From: Myxococcales bacterium
GTDB taxonomy: Bacteria > Myxococcota_C > UBA6777
DNA length: 64,000 bases
Direction of reading: 5' to 3'
Assembly (NCBI GenBank): GCA_020632975.1
Contig: JACKEL010000001.1
Coordinates: 310,001 to 374,000, forward strand
The notes under the pieces were generated by a model. That model saw nothing but the letters and a program-made list of their open reading frames with translations, searched no databases and had not been told where the DNA came from. Position numbers and translations under genes: made by a program. This document shows positions 25,866 through 35,443 of the stretch, in pieces (position 1 is the first letter of the stretch; each line of letters opens with the position of its first letter).

Positions 25866-25969
25866 GATCCACTCCTTTGGCATACAGAGCCTTAAAATGT
25901 AGATTTTTTCTTACAAATAGCGTCCATCCGACAGGGAGAAACCCAACGCACTCTCCTCCAAAAAGCCGA

Positions 25970-27949
25970 TTAGAACCGCAGTTCAAGCCCCAAGGAGAAG
26001 GTCAAGCTTGCTCTCCATCGCGCCCGTCTACGCTCGTCTTCGAGCGCTTGCAACTGACGATAATCAAAGAGACCAATCAAACGAAGATGACGCGCAATCG
26101 AAAGATGAAGTTGCGCCGTGGCTCCAAGGCCCCAAGACAAGCCGCTCAACATGCCCAAAACACCGCTGTTGCGCAGTTCATACAGAAAAGTGTAAGCCCC
26201 TGTTTTCAACTGAATGCGGCCTGAAGACGCCAAAGCCACATCCATCAACGTCAGCAAGACACCAGCTTGTCCTTCGATACCACCCAAAGGAACCGAAGAA
26301 GCAAGCCACGAAGCCTCAGGAGCCATGGTTGCTCGAAGCCGCAAGAAGCCCGCCAAAGGCCCCCAAGCAAGGGGACGTGGACTCCACAAGATCCCTTCCT
26401 GTTCCAACCACGCAAGCGCACTCCCCCACATCGGGGCTTGTTCAGCGGGCGGTCGCCACGCGTGGTCGTAAAGATCGGTCAAAAAGCCATTCGACTCTTT
26501 CCCTAAAAAGTCGCGCGCACCCGACACCGTTTCGCGCCCAAACTCGACAGGCGCAGACAGCACTTCCAAAGGAAGAGACTGATCTTGTGAGGGCGCCCAA
26601 TCTTTGGGGACGACAAAAGACTGTCCCATCGATAGTTTCAACGGATACTGGCGAGTTTCACCGCCACGAACAGCGCGTGCCTCGATCCAATAAGAGCCCG
26701 CAGGAAGTTCCAAGACCACCGCGTGCCCCAACCGTTTGGCCACCCTCGTCGAGGGCCGTCTACGGGCCTTATCCCAGATCACAAAGTCACCTTGTACCTC
26801 TTTGGGAAAACGCACCAAAGACGCGACTTTTTCTTCTTGCGGAGAACGCCAAGACAAACGTGCTGCCAAGCGATTGGTTAAGAGAAGATGCTGTTTTTTC
26901 TTCAGAGAAAAAGGAAGTTGGCTCCAACGCTCACGGCGTTTCCAATCCAAAAGATAACGTCCTGGCGACAAAGCCATCGACAAAGCGCGCTCTTTGGCTT
27001 GGTGCGACCACTCAGCAAGCAAGCGCTCGTGTGAGGCATCCCACAAAAAGAAGCGACCTGTGACGCCAGCGCCCACAGAGATCTTCGCAGGGGCATGGCT
27101 AAGTCGAGACAAAACGAGATCGCCGTAGCCCGAAAGTCGCTTGGAAAAGCGAGCACGCTGAGGCCCATAGACCGAAAACATCGAGTGTTGTAGGGCTCGC
27201 TGATACACATAAGGATATAACTCAGCCAAAGTCACGCGCTGATCGCGATCTTTGTCTGCGGCACCACGCAGACCAGACAACAAAAAGTGTGTAAAGATAC
27301 CGCCCTTGAGTCGGGGATCTTCGTGGGCTCGCTCCGTGCGTCCAGTCGCCGTGAGGATCACCTCTCCACGCGCAGTTTGGGGGGCCTGTAGAAAAGGCAC
27401 CTCAAAACCCTCGCGGCGGTAAGTTAGACCTTTTTGCACCATAGCCCCAGACTCACAAGCATCGACCACCACAAAACGCAAGCTCGCTCCTGCGAGGCGG
27501 ACCCGCTGCAACAACCGCGTAAACCCCAAGGATGAGCGGCCGAGCAACAAATGTCCACGCTTGACGTGGCCAGAGTAATAAAGAAACAACCAGACATCTG
27601 TCTTTTTCTCGATACGACGGACTCTTTCGATGCGTTTTCGCAGATGCTGCAACGCCGCCAAAAGCTTGTCTGCCCGTGTATTTTGAAGCATGACGATATC
27701 GCGAGAAGCATAACCAGAGACAGACATCAAAAGTTCGCGCATCTTTTCGGCATCTCTCACCGCGTAACGCAGTCGAGGCGCTGCTCGCCCCGCATCATTC
27801 TGCCCTACAATCAACGCAAATCGCCGAACAACCGAAACCTTCGTGGCGGCCAATGCTTCCTGCTTGCAAAGATACAACCCACCGCTCCCAACACCCCAGA
27901 GGATCAGGCAGTATCTCCACCACGCAGGCCACGCGCGCCACGATGTCAT
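25970..27949 (-). CDS. Exported caspase-like (C14) protease with possible C-terminal beta-barrel
   Basis: A 659-residue protein. After an N-terminal hydrophobic export signal, residues about 40-290 form a caspase-like p20 domain. It contains RFALIVGQNDAG, the catalytic His128 in FLYYSGH and the catalytic Cys165 in VVVDACESG. A calcium-type loop DKDRDQRVTLAELY follows. The middle is beta-rich and repeats FxxWDxAxRR-like pieces. The last 150 residues alternate hydrophobic and polar residues and end in SLTFSLGLELRF, as outer-membrane barrel proteins do. GGAG lies 6 nt before the ATG, which overlaps the anti-sigma stop (TGATG). It is the third gene of a sigma/anti-sigma operon, so it is probably the controlled effector. 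Confidence 0.82.
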   Translation of the reverse strand: MTSWRAWPAWWRYCLILWGVGSGGLYLCKQEALAATKVSVVRRFALIVGQNDAGRAAPRLRYAVRDAEKMRELLMSVSGYASRDIVMLQNTRADKLLAALQHLRKRIERVRRIEKKTDVWLFLYYSGHVKRGHLLLGRSSLGFTRLLQRVRLAGASLRFVVVDACESGAMVQKGLTYRREGFEVPFLQAPQTARGEVILTATGRTERAHEDPRLKGGIFTHFLLSGLRGAADKDRDQRVTLAELYPYVYQRALQHSMFSVYGPQRARFSKRLSGYGDLVLSRLSHAPAKISVGAGVTGRFFLWDASHERLLAEWSHQAKERALSMALSPGRYLLDWKRRERWSQLPFSLKKKQHLLLTNRLAARLSWRSPQEEKVASLVRFPKEVQGDFVIWDKARRRPSTRVAKRLGHAVVLELPAGSYWIEARAVRGGETRQYPLKLSMGQSFVVPKDWAPSQDQSLPLEVLSAPVEFGRETVSGARDFLGKESNGFLTDLYDHAWRPPAEQAPMWGSALAWLEQEGILWSPRPLAWGPLAGFLRLRATMAPEASWLASSVPLGGIEGQAGVLLTLMDVALASSGRIQLKTGAYTFLYELRNSGVLGMLSGLSWGLGATAQLHLSIARHLRLIGLFDYRQLQALEDERRRARWRASLTFSLGLELRF

Positions 27950-28884
27950 CACTCTCTCCGAATCAAAAATCTCACAACATGAGAACACTCTCGCAAAGGA
28001 TGAACATCAACTTTTTTGTGAAAAGAAACAAGACCCTGTTGGAAGCGATTCCACGAAAGAGGCCGCGTGGAAAAACAAGCCACCAACCATTCTTCGCTGG
28101 CGCTATCCCCTGAAACTTCGAGAGAACCAGGCAATAACACAAGACCATCATCTTCGATTCGACGACTCTCTGAGGCGAGCTTTCGCGGAAACAAAGGGGT
28201 GACCTTTTCTCCTTCTTGGTGGGCCAAAAAAACATACTCCCCCTGCCGCCAACGATAAGCCAAACGCAAGCGATCTCCAGAGACAAAGCGTTGCCCAGAA
28301 CGCGCTTGGACGGTCTTTTCTCCACGACGCAAAGCCACCACCAAGGCAGGCTCGACGTTCTTTGTGGGCGAAGCATGAGGGTTTGCGCCCTTGGGCTGCA
28401 TCGCAACCTTGGGCAAAGCCCCCAAAGGTTCGGCTTTTTTAAGTTCATGGGGCTTTTTGCGTTTGGGGACAACGCGATGTTCTGCCGAGCCACCATCCAC
28501 AAAGGGGTGGACGCGACGTTGGGTTCCCAATGGGCCACCCCACCATGTCGAGCCCGTCCACAACAACAGGCCAAAGGCCGCGAAACCCATGCCCCAACGA
28601 GCAAAACGCAACGAACGTCTAAGAAGATCGTGTTCTTGGCTCTCTGGCGGAAACACCACGCGCTGATGCAAACGATCAAATCGATCTTCCTCCCACATCT
28701 CTCGAAAGCGCGCAAACTGTGCACGCGCCACCTCATCCCATGCGAGGCGAGACTCAAAGGCAGTTTGCTCTTCGAGGCTCATCACCCCCAACATATATCG
28801 ATCCATCTGATACTCCGACATCTGCCTTTTGTCGCCCATCTCTTGTCCTCGCCGAACATCCGGAGGTTCCGTCATTCCCTTCAT
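27949..28884 (-). CDS. Membrane anti-sigma factor with DUF4384-like periplasmic domain
   Basis: A 311-residue protein. The N terminus (SEYQMDRYMLGVMSLEEQTAFESRL) is the helical anti-sigma segment seen in many ECF partners, without a zinc HxxxCxxC motif. One membrane helix follows at about 95-115. The periplasmic half carries VVALRRGEKTVQARSGQRF, GDRLRLAYRW and GEYVFLAHQEGEKVTPLFP, which resemble the DUF4384 type. It starts within the sigma gene's stop (ATGA overlap) and ends 1 nt into the caspase start, so the three are translationally coupled. It presumably holds the sigma factor at the membrane until a signal arrives. Confidence 0.8.
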   Translation of the reverse strand: MKGMTEPPDVRRGQEMGDKRQMSEYQMDRYMLGVMSLEEQTAFESRLAWDEVARAQFARFREMWEEDRFDRLHQRVVFPPESQEHDLLRRSLRFARWGMGFAAFGLLLWTGSTWWGGPLGTQRRVHPFVDGGSAEHRVVPKRKKPHELKKAEPLGALPKVAMQPKGANPHASPTKNVEPALVVALRRGEKTVQARSGQRFVSGDRLRLAYRWRQGEYVFLAHQEGEKVTPLFPRKLASESRRIEDDGLVLLPGSLEVSGDSASEEWLVACFSTRPLSWNRFQQGLVSFHKKVDVHPLRECSHVVRFLIRRE

Positions 28885-29420
28885 CCGTCAACCTCCTCCA
28901 GCCCCATCCATACCTTCGCTTTCTGCGAAAAAGACGACAGCCACTGCCGTACTTGATGACGCGTCGTCCCCATCACCTCGGCGATCTCTTCTTGGGTCAT
29001 CCCATTCAACAACCAGTACAACACGGCTTCTTGCTGAAGGGGCGGCAACTTTGACAAAACCTCTTGTACCACCAATTGCGACTCCACCGAGCCCCCTGAG
29101 ACCGTCATGGTGCCTTCATCAAAGACGGCCTCAACCACCCGATCCCAACGTCTTTCTCGTTCCAATAATTTCAGACAGTGCGTCGTCGTCACCCGATACA
29201 ACCAAGATATCAACTGTGCATCGTTTCCTTGAAAGCGATGAAGTCCCCGACACAACGCCCAAAAGCTTTCTTGCATCGCATCATCCACCAAGACCTCATC
29301 CCGCAAGATACGACGACATCGACGACGCATCATCGGATGATACTTGCGATACAGTGCTTCCGCCTCCGCATAGGGACTCGGTTCTTTAGAAAACCAACGC
29401 GATATCAACTTGATCCTCAA
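28881..29420 (-). CDS. ECF sigma factor
   Basis: A 179-residue sigma70-family protein of the extracytoplasmic-function group. Region 2 is at about 20-90 (LYRKYHPMMRRRCRRIL, VDDAMQESFWALCRGL, LISWLYRVTTTHCL) and region 4 at about 120-172 (LSKLPPLQQEAVLYWL, MTQEEIAEVMGTTRHQVRQWL). It heads the operon with the anti-sigma and caspase genes, so it probably controls them. Upstream sequence is AT-rich, but I cannot name its own promoter motif. Confidence 0.9.
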   Translation of the reverse strand: MRIKLISRWFSKEPSPYAEAEALYRKYHPMMRRRCRRILRDEVLVDDAMQESFWALCRGLHRFQGNDAQLISWLYRVTTTHCLKLLERERRWDRVVEAVFDEGTMTVSGGSVESQLVVQEVLSKLPPLQQEAVLYWLLNGMTQEEIAEVMGTTRHQVRQWLSSFSQKAKVWMGLEEVDG

Positions 29421-29938
29421 TACATCACAAAAATCACTAGCCGCTGTTGGAAAGACTCAACACCTACGATTCGCGACAAAAAGACTCTCTAATCACGCCA
29501 AAAGCCCGCACTTCTTGTACAAACTGTGGGTTGAGCCCTCCCAGCAACGGCCTCGCTACTGCTTTCATCTTGTATAGATCCCCCTCGGTTCTTTCTCGGC
29601 GACTTTTTTCTTAAAAAGACTTCAATCCCCTTCCCTGCTAAATACAATTAGCCCCAAACACCTCCCCCGCGATCTCACTTTCCTGTCCTCCCCCACTTGA
29701 CCTCGCGAATCTTTTCGATTTTCCTCAAAGATATACGCAACATTTGTAAAGCAACGCACAAAAAATCTGTTTGAAGGTGTGATGCTTGGGTTTCAGAGGT
29801 GTATTCTCTCTTGGACTTTGTACGGTTCCAATTCCCCCCACGATAAGAAAAACCGATCGGGCCCTACACAACTGGACGAACCACTGCTCTCTTGCCCACG
29901 CAAACCCAAGACCAAATCAAGAGAAGGTTCTGCTGTTC
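29421..29938. other. Divergent regulatory region, no gene
   Basis: Between the ECF sigma gene (minus) and the globin kinase (plus). An in-frame extension of the kinase reaches 29786 but lacks family sequence or a ribosome site, so I treat it as leader. No clear repeat or hairpin seen. Confidence 0.4.
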
Positions 29939-32900
29939 ATGCACAACAACTCACAACACCAAGCCATCCTTGAAGCGTCCTTACCACAAATTGAAAATCG
30001 TCTAGCATTTCTCGACCTTACGCCACGCAACCGAGAAACATTAAAGAATTTTTACAAAACCCTCCCCCCCAACTACTTCGAAGACTTCACAGAACGTCTT
30101 TACTCTCTTTTCCGCCAACAACGCCCACTTGCCTCTTTGATGGGAAGCGCGGAACAGGTCGAACGTCTCAAACAACTCCAGCAAAACTACCTTCACAGTT
30201 TGCTCTCTGATCCCTTTGATCTCGCTTACATCGAAAAGCGCATCCATATCGGGATCACACACCAACGCATCAAACTCACGCCACAGTGGTACATCGCGAC
30301 CTATGCACACTTCCTCATCGATCTGCTCGATGTCATCTGGCAGGACCCGACACGCTCACCCCATGAGCTTTACACCCTCGTCAGCGTACTTTTCAAAAGC
30401 ATCCTTTTCGATGCTTCGCTCACGCTCGACGCTTATGGCATGTCCTATGAGTTGTCTGTCATCCCTTCCAGCACATCCTCCCCCAACCTTACAGCGACGC
30501 TCTCCCCCACATTTTCGCACTCCGCCGCAAGTCCTCGCCCCCGAACCCCCGATCATGCGGCTCCTTTGGTCACGAGGCTTCGCCTCTCTTCTGACAACTT
30601 GAACCAACGCACCTCATTCCTCAATATCACCCCACAAACCAAACAAGAACTCCTGCGTTGGTATCCCAAGCTCCAAACACACATCCCCGAACTCCTCGAC
30701 CACTTCTACGAGTTCATCGCCCAACAGAAAGACCTCTCCCGTTTTCTTGAGCATGAGACACTTTCTCGCCTCAAAGTACAGGTCTCTTCTTACTGGGATG
30801 ACTTCTTCTGTTCTCCGCTGGATCGAAGCTATGCCGCGTCTCGCGTCCGCATTGGGCTGATCCACGAGCGCATCGGCCTCTCTCTTCAGTGGTACTTTGC
30901 GGGCCTTGCGCGCCAAATCGATATCTTGTTGTGGACCTTTCTCCAAGAGTCCGCAACATCCCCAGACTTTGCCAAGACCTTCTTTCGCATGATCTTTTTC
31001 GATCTGACCTTCATCCTCGATGCCTACCTAGAGGCTCGCGCTGAAAACCTCCTGCGAACAGAGGGATATGCCGCACAGCTTATCGCAGGGCTCAACGCAG
31101 GGATCGCCATCATTGATGAGCACCAACGCATCATCTCCGTCAACCAGATCTTGCTTCATCTGCTACATATCGAACCCTCTGTCCTTCCCTTTATGCCGCT
31201 CAATCACGCTCTTCCCATCAAAGGGCTCGAAGAACTCGTCTCTGAAACATGGAAACGGCGCCTTCCTCGAAGTTCTATGCAAGGGACCCTGCTGCATCAG
31301 AAGTTCCGCATCTCTGTCTTGCCCCTCCAACAACCCGCAGAGGAAGAAAGCGCCAAGCGCACTGCGATCCTTTTGGATGAGATCGACCCCATCCTTCAAG
31401 CCACAGAAGAACTCAAGTCCACAGAGCAAGGCTTCGAACACCTCGTTCAATCAGTGGGTGGTGTCGTTTGGGAAGCGGACGCCAAGACTTGGACGATCGA
31501 GATGATGTCTCGCCCTGTCCTCAAACTCACTGGATTCCGTGATATCTTCTTCCTCGGAAAAGCGCGCGCTTGGTTGGAACAGATCCCCAACCCTGACCGC
31601 ACTGTCCTCGAAGACCTCTGTCGAGAACTGAAGCCTTGCCAACAAACCCAACTCGAACATCGCTTCCTTCGTGATGATGGACGTGTCGTCTGGCTTCATA
31701 GCCATATCCGCGTTTTCCAAAGAGAACGAGATACCAGTCTTCGCTTTGCGGGCCTTACCATCGACGTATCCGAAAGAGTACGCAACCGCAAACACCTTGA
31801 TGAACGACTCGCAGACAAAGAGATCATCGCGCAATTCACCCGCTCCGCCGCACAAAACCACCCACCCCAACACCTCTTTCAAACGCTTGTCGAAACCTGC
31901 ACACAACTCAGCGGTGTGTCTTGCGCCTTTATCATCACACGCGATCTTCAACACCAATACCATCTCGCCGCGCAAGCTGGTGACAACACAACCTTGTCCC
32001 AACAAACGCTCCAGACGCGCTTCGCAGAACTTTTCCTCAATACGCCTTTTATGTTGGGACTCGATCAACCTCCGCCTTGGCTCCCCCCTCTCCAAACACA
32101 CCCCAAAGGCATCATCATCAGCGCACCCCTGATCTGGCGAGGCAACAAAGAAGGCGTGCTGATCGTCCTTTCCCAAGCGGAACACACGTGGACGCCCGAA
32201 CGAGCCAATGTGCTCGAAACCCTCGCAAACATCGTGGGTCTAGCCTACCAACGCCACCTCCAAGAGAGCGAACATCACCACCAACAGCGTCTCGAACTGC
32301 TTGGACTCCTCGCAAGTGGCATCGCCCACGACCTCAACAACCTCTTGTCTAGCATCTCTATCTCCACAGACCTCCTCCAAGAAAAGATCGACCCCAACGC
32401 AGAGACTGCCGAAAGTTTCCGATTGATCGAAGATGTTGTCGCCCGAGGTAAAGAACTCGCACAAGATGTCCTACACTTTTCTAAGCCTCAACAAGAAAAA
32501 CAAAACACCTGTCTCCTTGAGCCAGCGATCGAGTCCGCACGGCGCTTTACACGCGCGCTCCTGTCCAACAAGATCGAACTCGTGACCCAGTTGGAGACCC
32601 AAGCCAAGGTCCCCATCGCAGCCCGCCATCTCCAACAAGTGATCCTCAACCTTGCGCTGAATGCCGCACAAGCCATCGCAGAACAAGGCAAGATCACCAT
32701 CTCTGGCAAAGAGACTTCTTTCTTGTCCACTCAACAGTTTCACTCAGGCCCCCTCCCACCAGGGCATTACGTCGAAGTATCCGTTGAAGACAACGGTGCA
32801 GGTATCCCTCCACAGATCATCCCACGGCTTTTTGAGCCCTTCTTTACAACAAAGTCGCACCAACAGGGTACAGGGATGGGCTTGTCCGTGCTCCTACACC

Positions 32901-33442
32901 TGATCGAAGACGCAAAAGGTGCCATCGATCTCTCCACACAACTCGGCCGAGGTACCCGCTTTACGATCTACTTGCCACTCCTCGAAGAGCCCGCCACCAA
33001 CGAACGCACCACACAAACCGCGATCGCTGTGCTCGGTGCCTCCCCCCCCACAGAAGACTCACCCAAACACATCCTGCTCGTGGATGACGAACCCATCTTG
33101 CAACAAGCTGTAGGGACACTCCTTCAACGACACGGATTTACCGTATCCTTGGCCTCAAGCGTCCAGCAAGCCCTTGATATTATGAGAGAAAAAGAGAGCA
33201 ACATCCACGCGATCTTGACCGATCAAAATATGCCTCACCTCACAGGGATCGAACTCATCGAGATCGTCCACCAAGAGTTCGGCCAAATCCCCACCTTGCT
33301 CTTCTCAGGTCTCCCCCTCCAACTCCCCTCACAACTCAAAAACAAAGGCGTCTCCTTCCTACAAAAACCCTTTCAAATTCAAAAACTTCTACAAATCATC
33401 CACAACATCACCTCGTCCCCCAAACGCACCCAAACCCCATAA
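29939..33442 (+). CDS. Hybrid histidine kinase with two tandem globin-sensor domains
   Basis: A 1167-residue soluble sensor kinase. Residues about 10-180 and 215-390 are two protoglobin-type sensor domains. Each has the haem-His pattern IGxxHxRIxLxxQWY (IGITHQRIKLTPQWY; IGLIHERIGLSLQWY), so both may bind haem and sense oxygen, NO or CO. Then come a PAS (IIDEHQRIISVNQI), a second PAS ending DVSERVRNR, and a GAF-like region. The HisKA has its His in SGIAHDLNNLLS (near 796) and the ATPase domain has ALNAAQAI, VEDNGAGI and GTGMGLSV. A receiver domain closes it, with the phospho-Asp in LTDQNMP (near 1094). No output gene lies alongside. The start at 29939 has GAAGG 11 nt upstream, so it is somewhat uncertain. 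Confidence 0.92.
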   Translation: MHNNSQHQAILEASLPQIENRLAFLDLTPRNRETLKNFYKTLPPNYFEDFTERLYSLFRQQRPLASLMGSAEQVERLKQLQQNYLHSLLSDPFDLAYIEKRIHIGITHQRIKLTPQWYIATYAHFLIDLLDVIWQDPTRSPHELYTLVSVLFKSILFDASLTLDAYGMSYELSVIPSSTSSPNLTATLSPTFSHSAASPRPRTPDHAAPLVTRLRLSSDNLNQRTSFLNITPQTKQELLRWYPKLQTHIPELLDHFYEFIAQQKDLSRFLEHETLSRLKVQVSSYWDDFFCSPLDRSYAASRVRIGLIHERIGLSLQWYFAGLARQIDILLWTFLQESATSPDFAKTFFRMIFFDLTFILDAYLEARAENLLRTEGYAAQLIAGLNAGIAIIDEHQRIISVNQILLHLLHIEPSVLPFMPLNHALPIKGLEELVSETWKRRLPRSSMQGTLLHQKFRISVLPLQQPAEEESAKRTAILLDEIDPILQATEELKSTEQGFEHLVQSVGGVVWEADAKTWTIEMMSRPVLKLTGFRDIFFLGKARAWLEQIPNPDRTVLEDLCRELKPCQQTQLEHRFLRDDGRVVWLHSHIRVFQRERDTSLRFAGLTIDVSERVRNRKHLDERLADKEIIAQFTRSAAQNHPPQHLFQTLVETCTQLSGVSCAFIITRDLQHQYHLAAQAGDNTTLSQQTLQTRFAELFLNTPFMLGLDQPPPWLPPLQTHPKGIIISAPLIWRGNKEGVLIVLSQAEHTWTPERANVLETLANIVGLAYQRHLQESEHHHQQRLELLGLLASGIAHDLNNLLSSISISTDLLQEKIDPNAETAESFRLIEDVVARGKELAQDVLHFSKPQQEKQNTCLLEPAIESARRFTRALLSNKIELVTQLETQAKVPIAARHLQQVILNLALNAAQAIAEQGKITISGKETSFLSTQQFHSGPLPPGHYVEVSVEDNGAGIPPQIIPRLFEPFFTTKSHQQGTGMGLSVLLHLIEDAKGAIDLSTQLGRGTRFTIYLPLLEEPATNERTTQTAIAVLGASPPTEDSPKHILLVDDEPILQQAVGTLLQRHGFTVSLASSVQQALDIMREKESNIHAILTDQNMPHLTGIELIEIVHQEFGQIPTLLFSGLPLQLPSQLKNKGVSFLQKPFQIQKLLQIIHNITSSPKRTQTP

Positions 33443-33467
33443 CCTACCCCACAAAAAAATCCCTCTT

Positions 33468-33496
33468 TTGACTTGATTTTTATCTATAGCTATACC
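33468..33496 (+). promoter_or_regulatory. Strong promoter facing into the IS element
   Basis: TTGACT (33468-33473), 17-nt spacer, TATACC (33491-33496). It points at the insertion sequence and, beyond it, at the methyltransferase ORF, which it may have served before insertion. Confidence 0.5.
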
Positions 33497-33620
33497 TACT
33501 TTTAGCCAAGGCTAAACAATCAACCCTCAACCTTTTCGGTGTGGACGTATTATCCAGAAAAGAAAGAAGAAAAACGCATCGATAGGTTGAGAGTCCCCTT
33601 CAAGTACAAAAGAAAGGAAC

Positions 33621-33760
33621 GTGAGACTCCACGGGATAAATCCCGTGGCTTCTTGGGTTAGGCGGCCTCAAAAGAGAGACAACTGCTCCCAAGCAACGTG
33701 ACTCCGCTCACAGGGAGCGCTACTGGCACAAACGCCAGATACTTTTGTGTTTGTCGTTTT
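33621..33760 (-). ncRNA. Predicted omega (guide) RNA at the tnpB 3' end
   Basis: TnpB nucleases of this family use an RNA made from the gene's 3' end and the IS right end, with the guide read from flanking DNA. Here the scaffold would include the 33629-33648 hairpin, and the guide would be the minus-strand bases just below 33621. Inferred from family knowledge; extent approximate. Confidence 0.4.
33629..33648. repeat. IS right-end hairpin
   Basis: CCACGGGA-TAAA-TCCCGTGG, a perfect 8-bp stem that TnpA would recognise on single-stranded DNA. Confidence 0.8.
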
Positions 33761-34945
33761 TGTTTTTCGACAGTCGAAGGGGTGAAGCACGCGAACAGAC
33801 GGAGGGTACATCCCGCCGACTTGGTTATGGCTATGCTTTGACCAGATGTTCGAGGCTCCCACCACATCCCGATGTCCCACAAATCCGCACGCTTCGTTTG
33901 TACAACGGTACACTCGCCCCTTGGGTTTGTGTTTCTGCCCACACTTCGGGCAAGTTTGACTGGTGTACGCTTCGCTTACCAACACCACTGCGATACCATA
34001 GCGTGCCGCTTTGTACGTGATGTACGACCGCATCCGTCCGTGTGACCATTGGCTGACCTTTTGTTGGCTTTTCGCGTTCAGTCGCTTGCCGTCTCCGATG
34101 TTTCTTACATCGCCGAGCGCAATCACCTTCACGCCTTGCCTGACCGCCTCCAAAACCACGGCGCGGCTGATCTTGTGTTCGAGATCGTGGACTTTCGATT
34201 CCCACCTCGCTCTTCGTTTGACTTTCGCTCTCCTCAACGTGTGCCATCTTGCCGAATGTCTCTTGCACTTGGACATCTTGGATTGGAGTTCGGCCAGACA
34301 TTTGTTTCTGTGTTGGACGGTGCTTCTCAGTTCGCGGCAACTGATGAGCGCGGCGCTGTGAGGTGTGGCACAAACGGCGGGATGAATCTCCCCCAAGTCC
34401 ACGCCCATCACACCGCCTTCTGCGAGAACGGGTGCTTCGAGGCCATCCTCCACCACAAGATTCCATTCATACGAACAAGACTGACGATTGTACACCAAGC
34501 GCGCTTCTTTGACCTCTACCTTCTCTTGCTGTGCAAGCGGTGTGGGCAAGGTGACAAACAGGTATTGTCTGTTGGCGAGGGCGAGGCGGACTTGGTGAGA
34601 TTCGCGCTTGATTTGGCTGGATTTGAAGAGGGTGCTGCGAAAATGCTTGCGCTTGTAGGGGAAACGGGCGTCGGGGTCTTGTTTGCGAAGTTCGCGTGCG
34701 GTTTTGATGGCCTTGTAGAAACCTTGTTGAGCGGCGTCGATACTGTGGGAATGAAGGATGGAATCCGTCTCGGCGAGAGCATCATCGACGCGCTCGGCCT
34801 TCGAGGTGGACATCCACACGCCGTGTTTGCGATAAAAGCGCCAATGACGAACGAGGACACGGTTGTAAATCTCCGCGCTAGCGCGATTGAGAGCATCGAG
34901 AACGTCTCTGTCTTGGGTGGCGGGTGTTGTCCATGTGAGGATCAT
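33668..34945 (-). CDS. tnpB: TnpB, RNA-guided nuclease of the IS605 family
   Basis: A 425-residue TnpB. RuvC motif I has Asp183 in MGVDLGEIHPAV, and motif III has Asp360 in HRDVVGASNIW. The zinc ribbon is CPKC (332-335) plus two more Cys at 348 and 353. At the usual motif II Glu position the sequence reads ALGDV (Gly278-Asp279), with no Glu there. A Glu325 in SEAYTSQTC, just before the zinc ribbon, could replace it, as in TnpB clades with a relocated catalytic Glu. The helical N-terminal region and length are normal. It overlaps the tnpA stop by 4 nt. An extra 50-residue tail after the RuvC domain is unlike most relatives. Confidence 0.92.
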   Translation of the reverse strand: MILTWTTPATQDRDVLDALNRASAEIYNRVLVRHWRFYRKHGVWMSTSKAERVDDALAETDSILHSHSIDAAQQGFYKAIKTARELRKQDPDARFPYKRKHFRSTLFKSSQIKRESHQVRLALANRQYLFVTLPTPLAQQEKVEVKEARLVYNRQSCSYEWNLVVEDGLEAPVLAEGGVMGVDLGEIHPAVCATPHSAALISCRELRSTVQHRNKCLAELQSKMSKCKRHSARWHTLRRAKVKRRARWESKVHDLEHKISRAVVLEAVRQGVKVIALGDVRNIGDGKRLNAKSQQKVSQWSHGRMRSYITYKAARYGIAVVLVSEAYTSQTCPKCGQKHKPKGRVYRCTNEACGFVGHRDVVGASNIWSKHSHNQVGGMYPPSVRVLHPFDCRKTKTTNTKVSGVCASSAPCERSHVAWEQLSLF

Positions 34946-35328
34946 CTTTGCGCCTCAATGTAACGTTGGATCGTTTCCTTGGAGACGTTGCCAGCAGTGC
35001 TTGCAAAATACGAGCGCGTCCAAAGAGAAGGTAACTTTTTAAGCAGAGCGGGATAACGTTCGCGCAGGGTTCTTGAGGTGACACCTTTACATAGGCGGAC
35101 AACGTCCGCCGCTGAATCTGTCGGCCACACACGCACAAAGAAATGAATGTGGTCGGGTTGAATGGCCAATTCTAAGACCTCCCATCCCTTTTGAATACAC
35201 AATTCCCGCAATAACGACTCACAGTGAGTTTTCACGTCCCCACAAAGGACTTTCTTCCGTCGTTTTGGACACCAAATCAGATGATAAACGACCAAATGCA
35301 CCCGATGTTCGTCTCGTTGGTATTCCAT
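34942..35328 (-). CDS. tnpA: TnpA, Y1 transposase of IS200/IS605
   Basis: A 128-residue HUH/Y1 transposase that cuts and joins single-stranded DNA at the IS ends. It has the metal-binding HIH in PDHIHFFVRV, the catalytic Tyr in the C-terminal helix IQRYIEAQ, and the family phrase YHLIWCPKRRK. GATGAGG lies 9 nt before the ATG at 35328, which I prefer to the ATG at 35343. Length matches intact family members, so the element could be active. Confidence 0.93.
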   Translation of the reverse strand: MEYQRDEHRVHLVVYHLIWCPKRRKKVLCGDVKTHCESLLRELCIQKGWEVLELAIQPDHIHFFVRVWPTDSAADVVRLCKGVTSRTLRERYPALLKKLPSLWTRSYFASTAGNVSKETIQRYIEAQR

Positions 35329-35443
35329 GTCGAAAAACCTCATCTAACAACATCAAAATCAACAAAACGAAAGATAAGCAGACACGTACCGAAAGGCAAC
35401 TGTTTTTTCAAAAAAACAAAGGAACAAAAGAACCAACGGCTTA

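Noticed and set aside
26008..27063. 351-codon plus-strand ORF
   Set aside because: Antisense to the caspase gene; composition is low-complexity Arg/Pro/Ser without domain signal.
34049..34963. 304-codon plus-strand ORF over the IS element
   Set aside because: It is the antisense shadow of tnpB, which has clear RuvC and zinc motifs; no family match or ribosome site.
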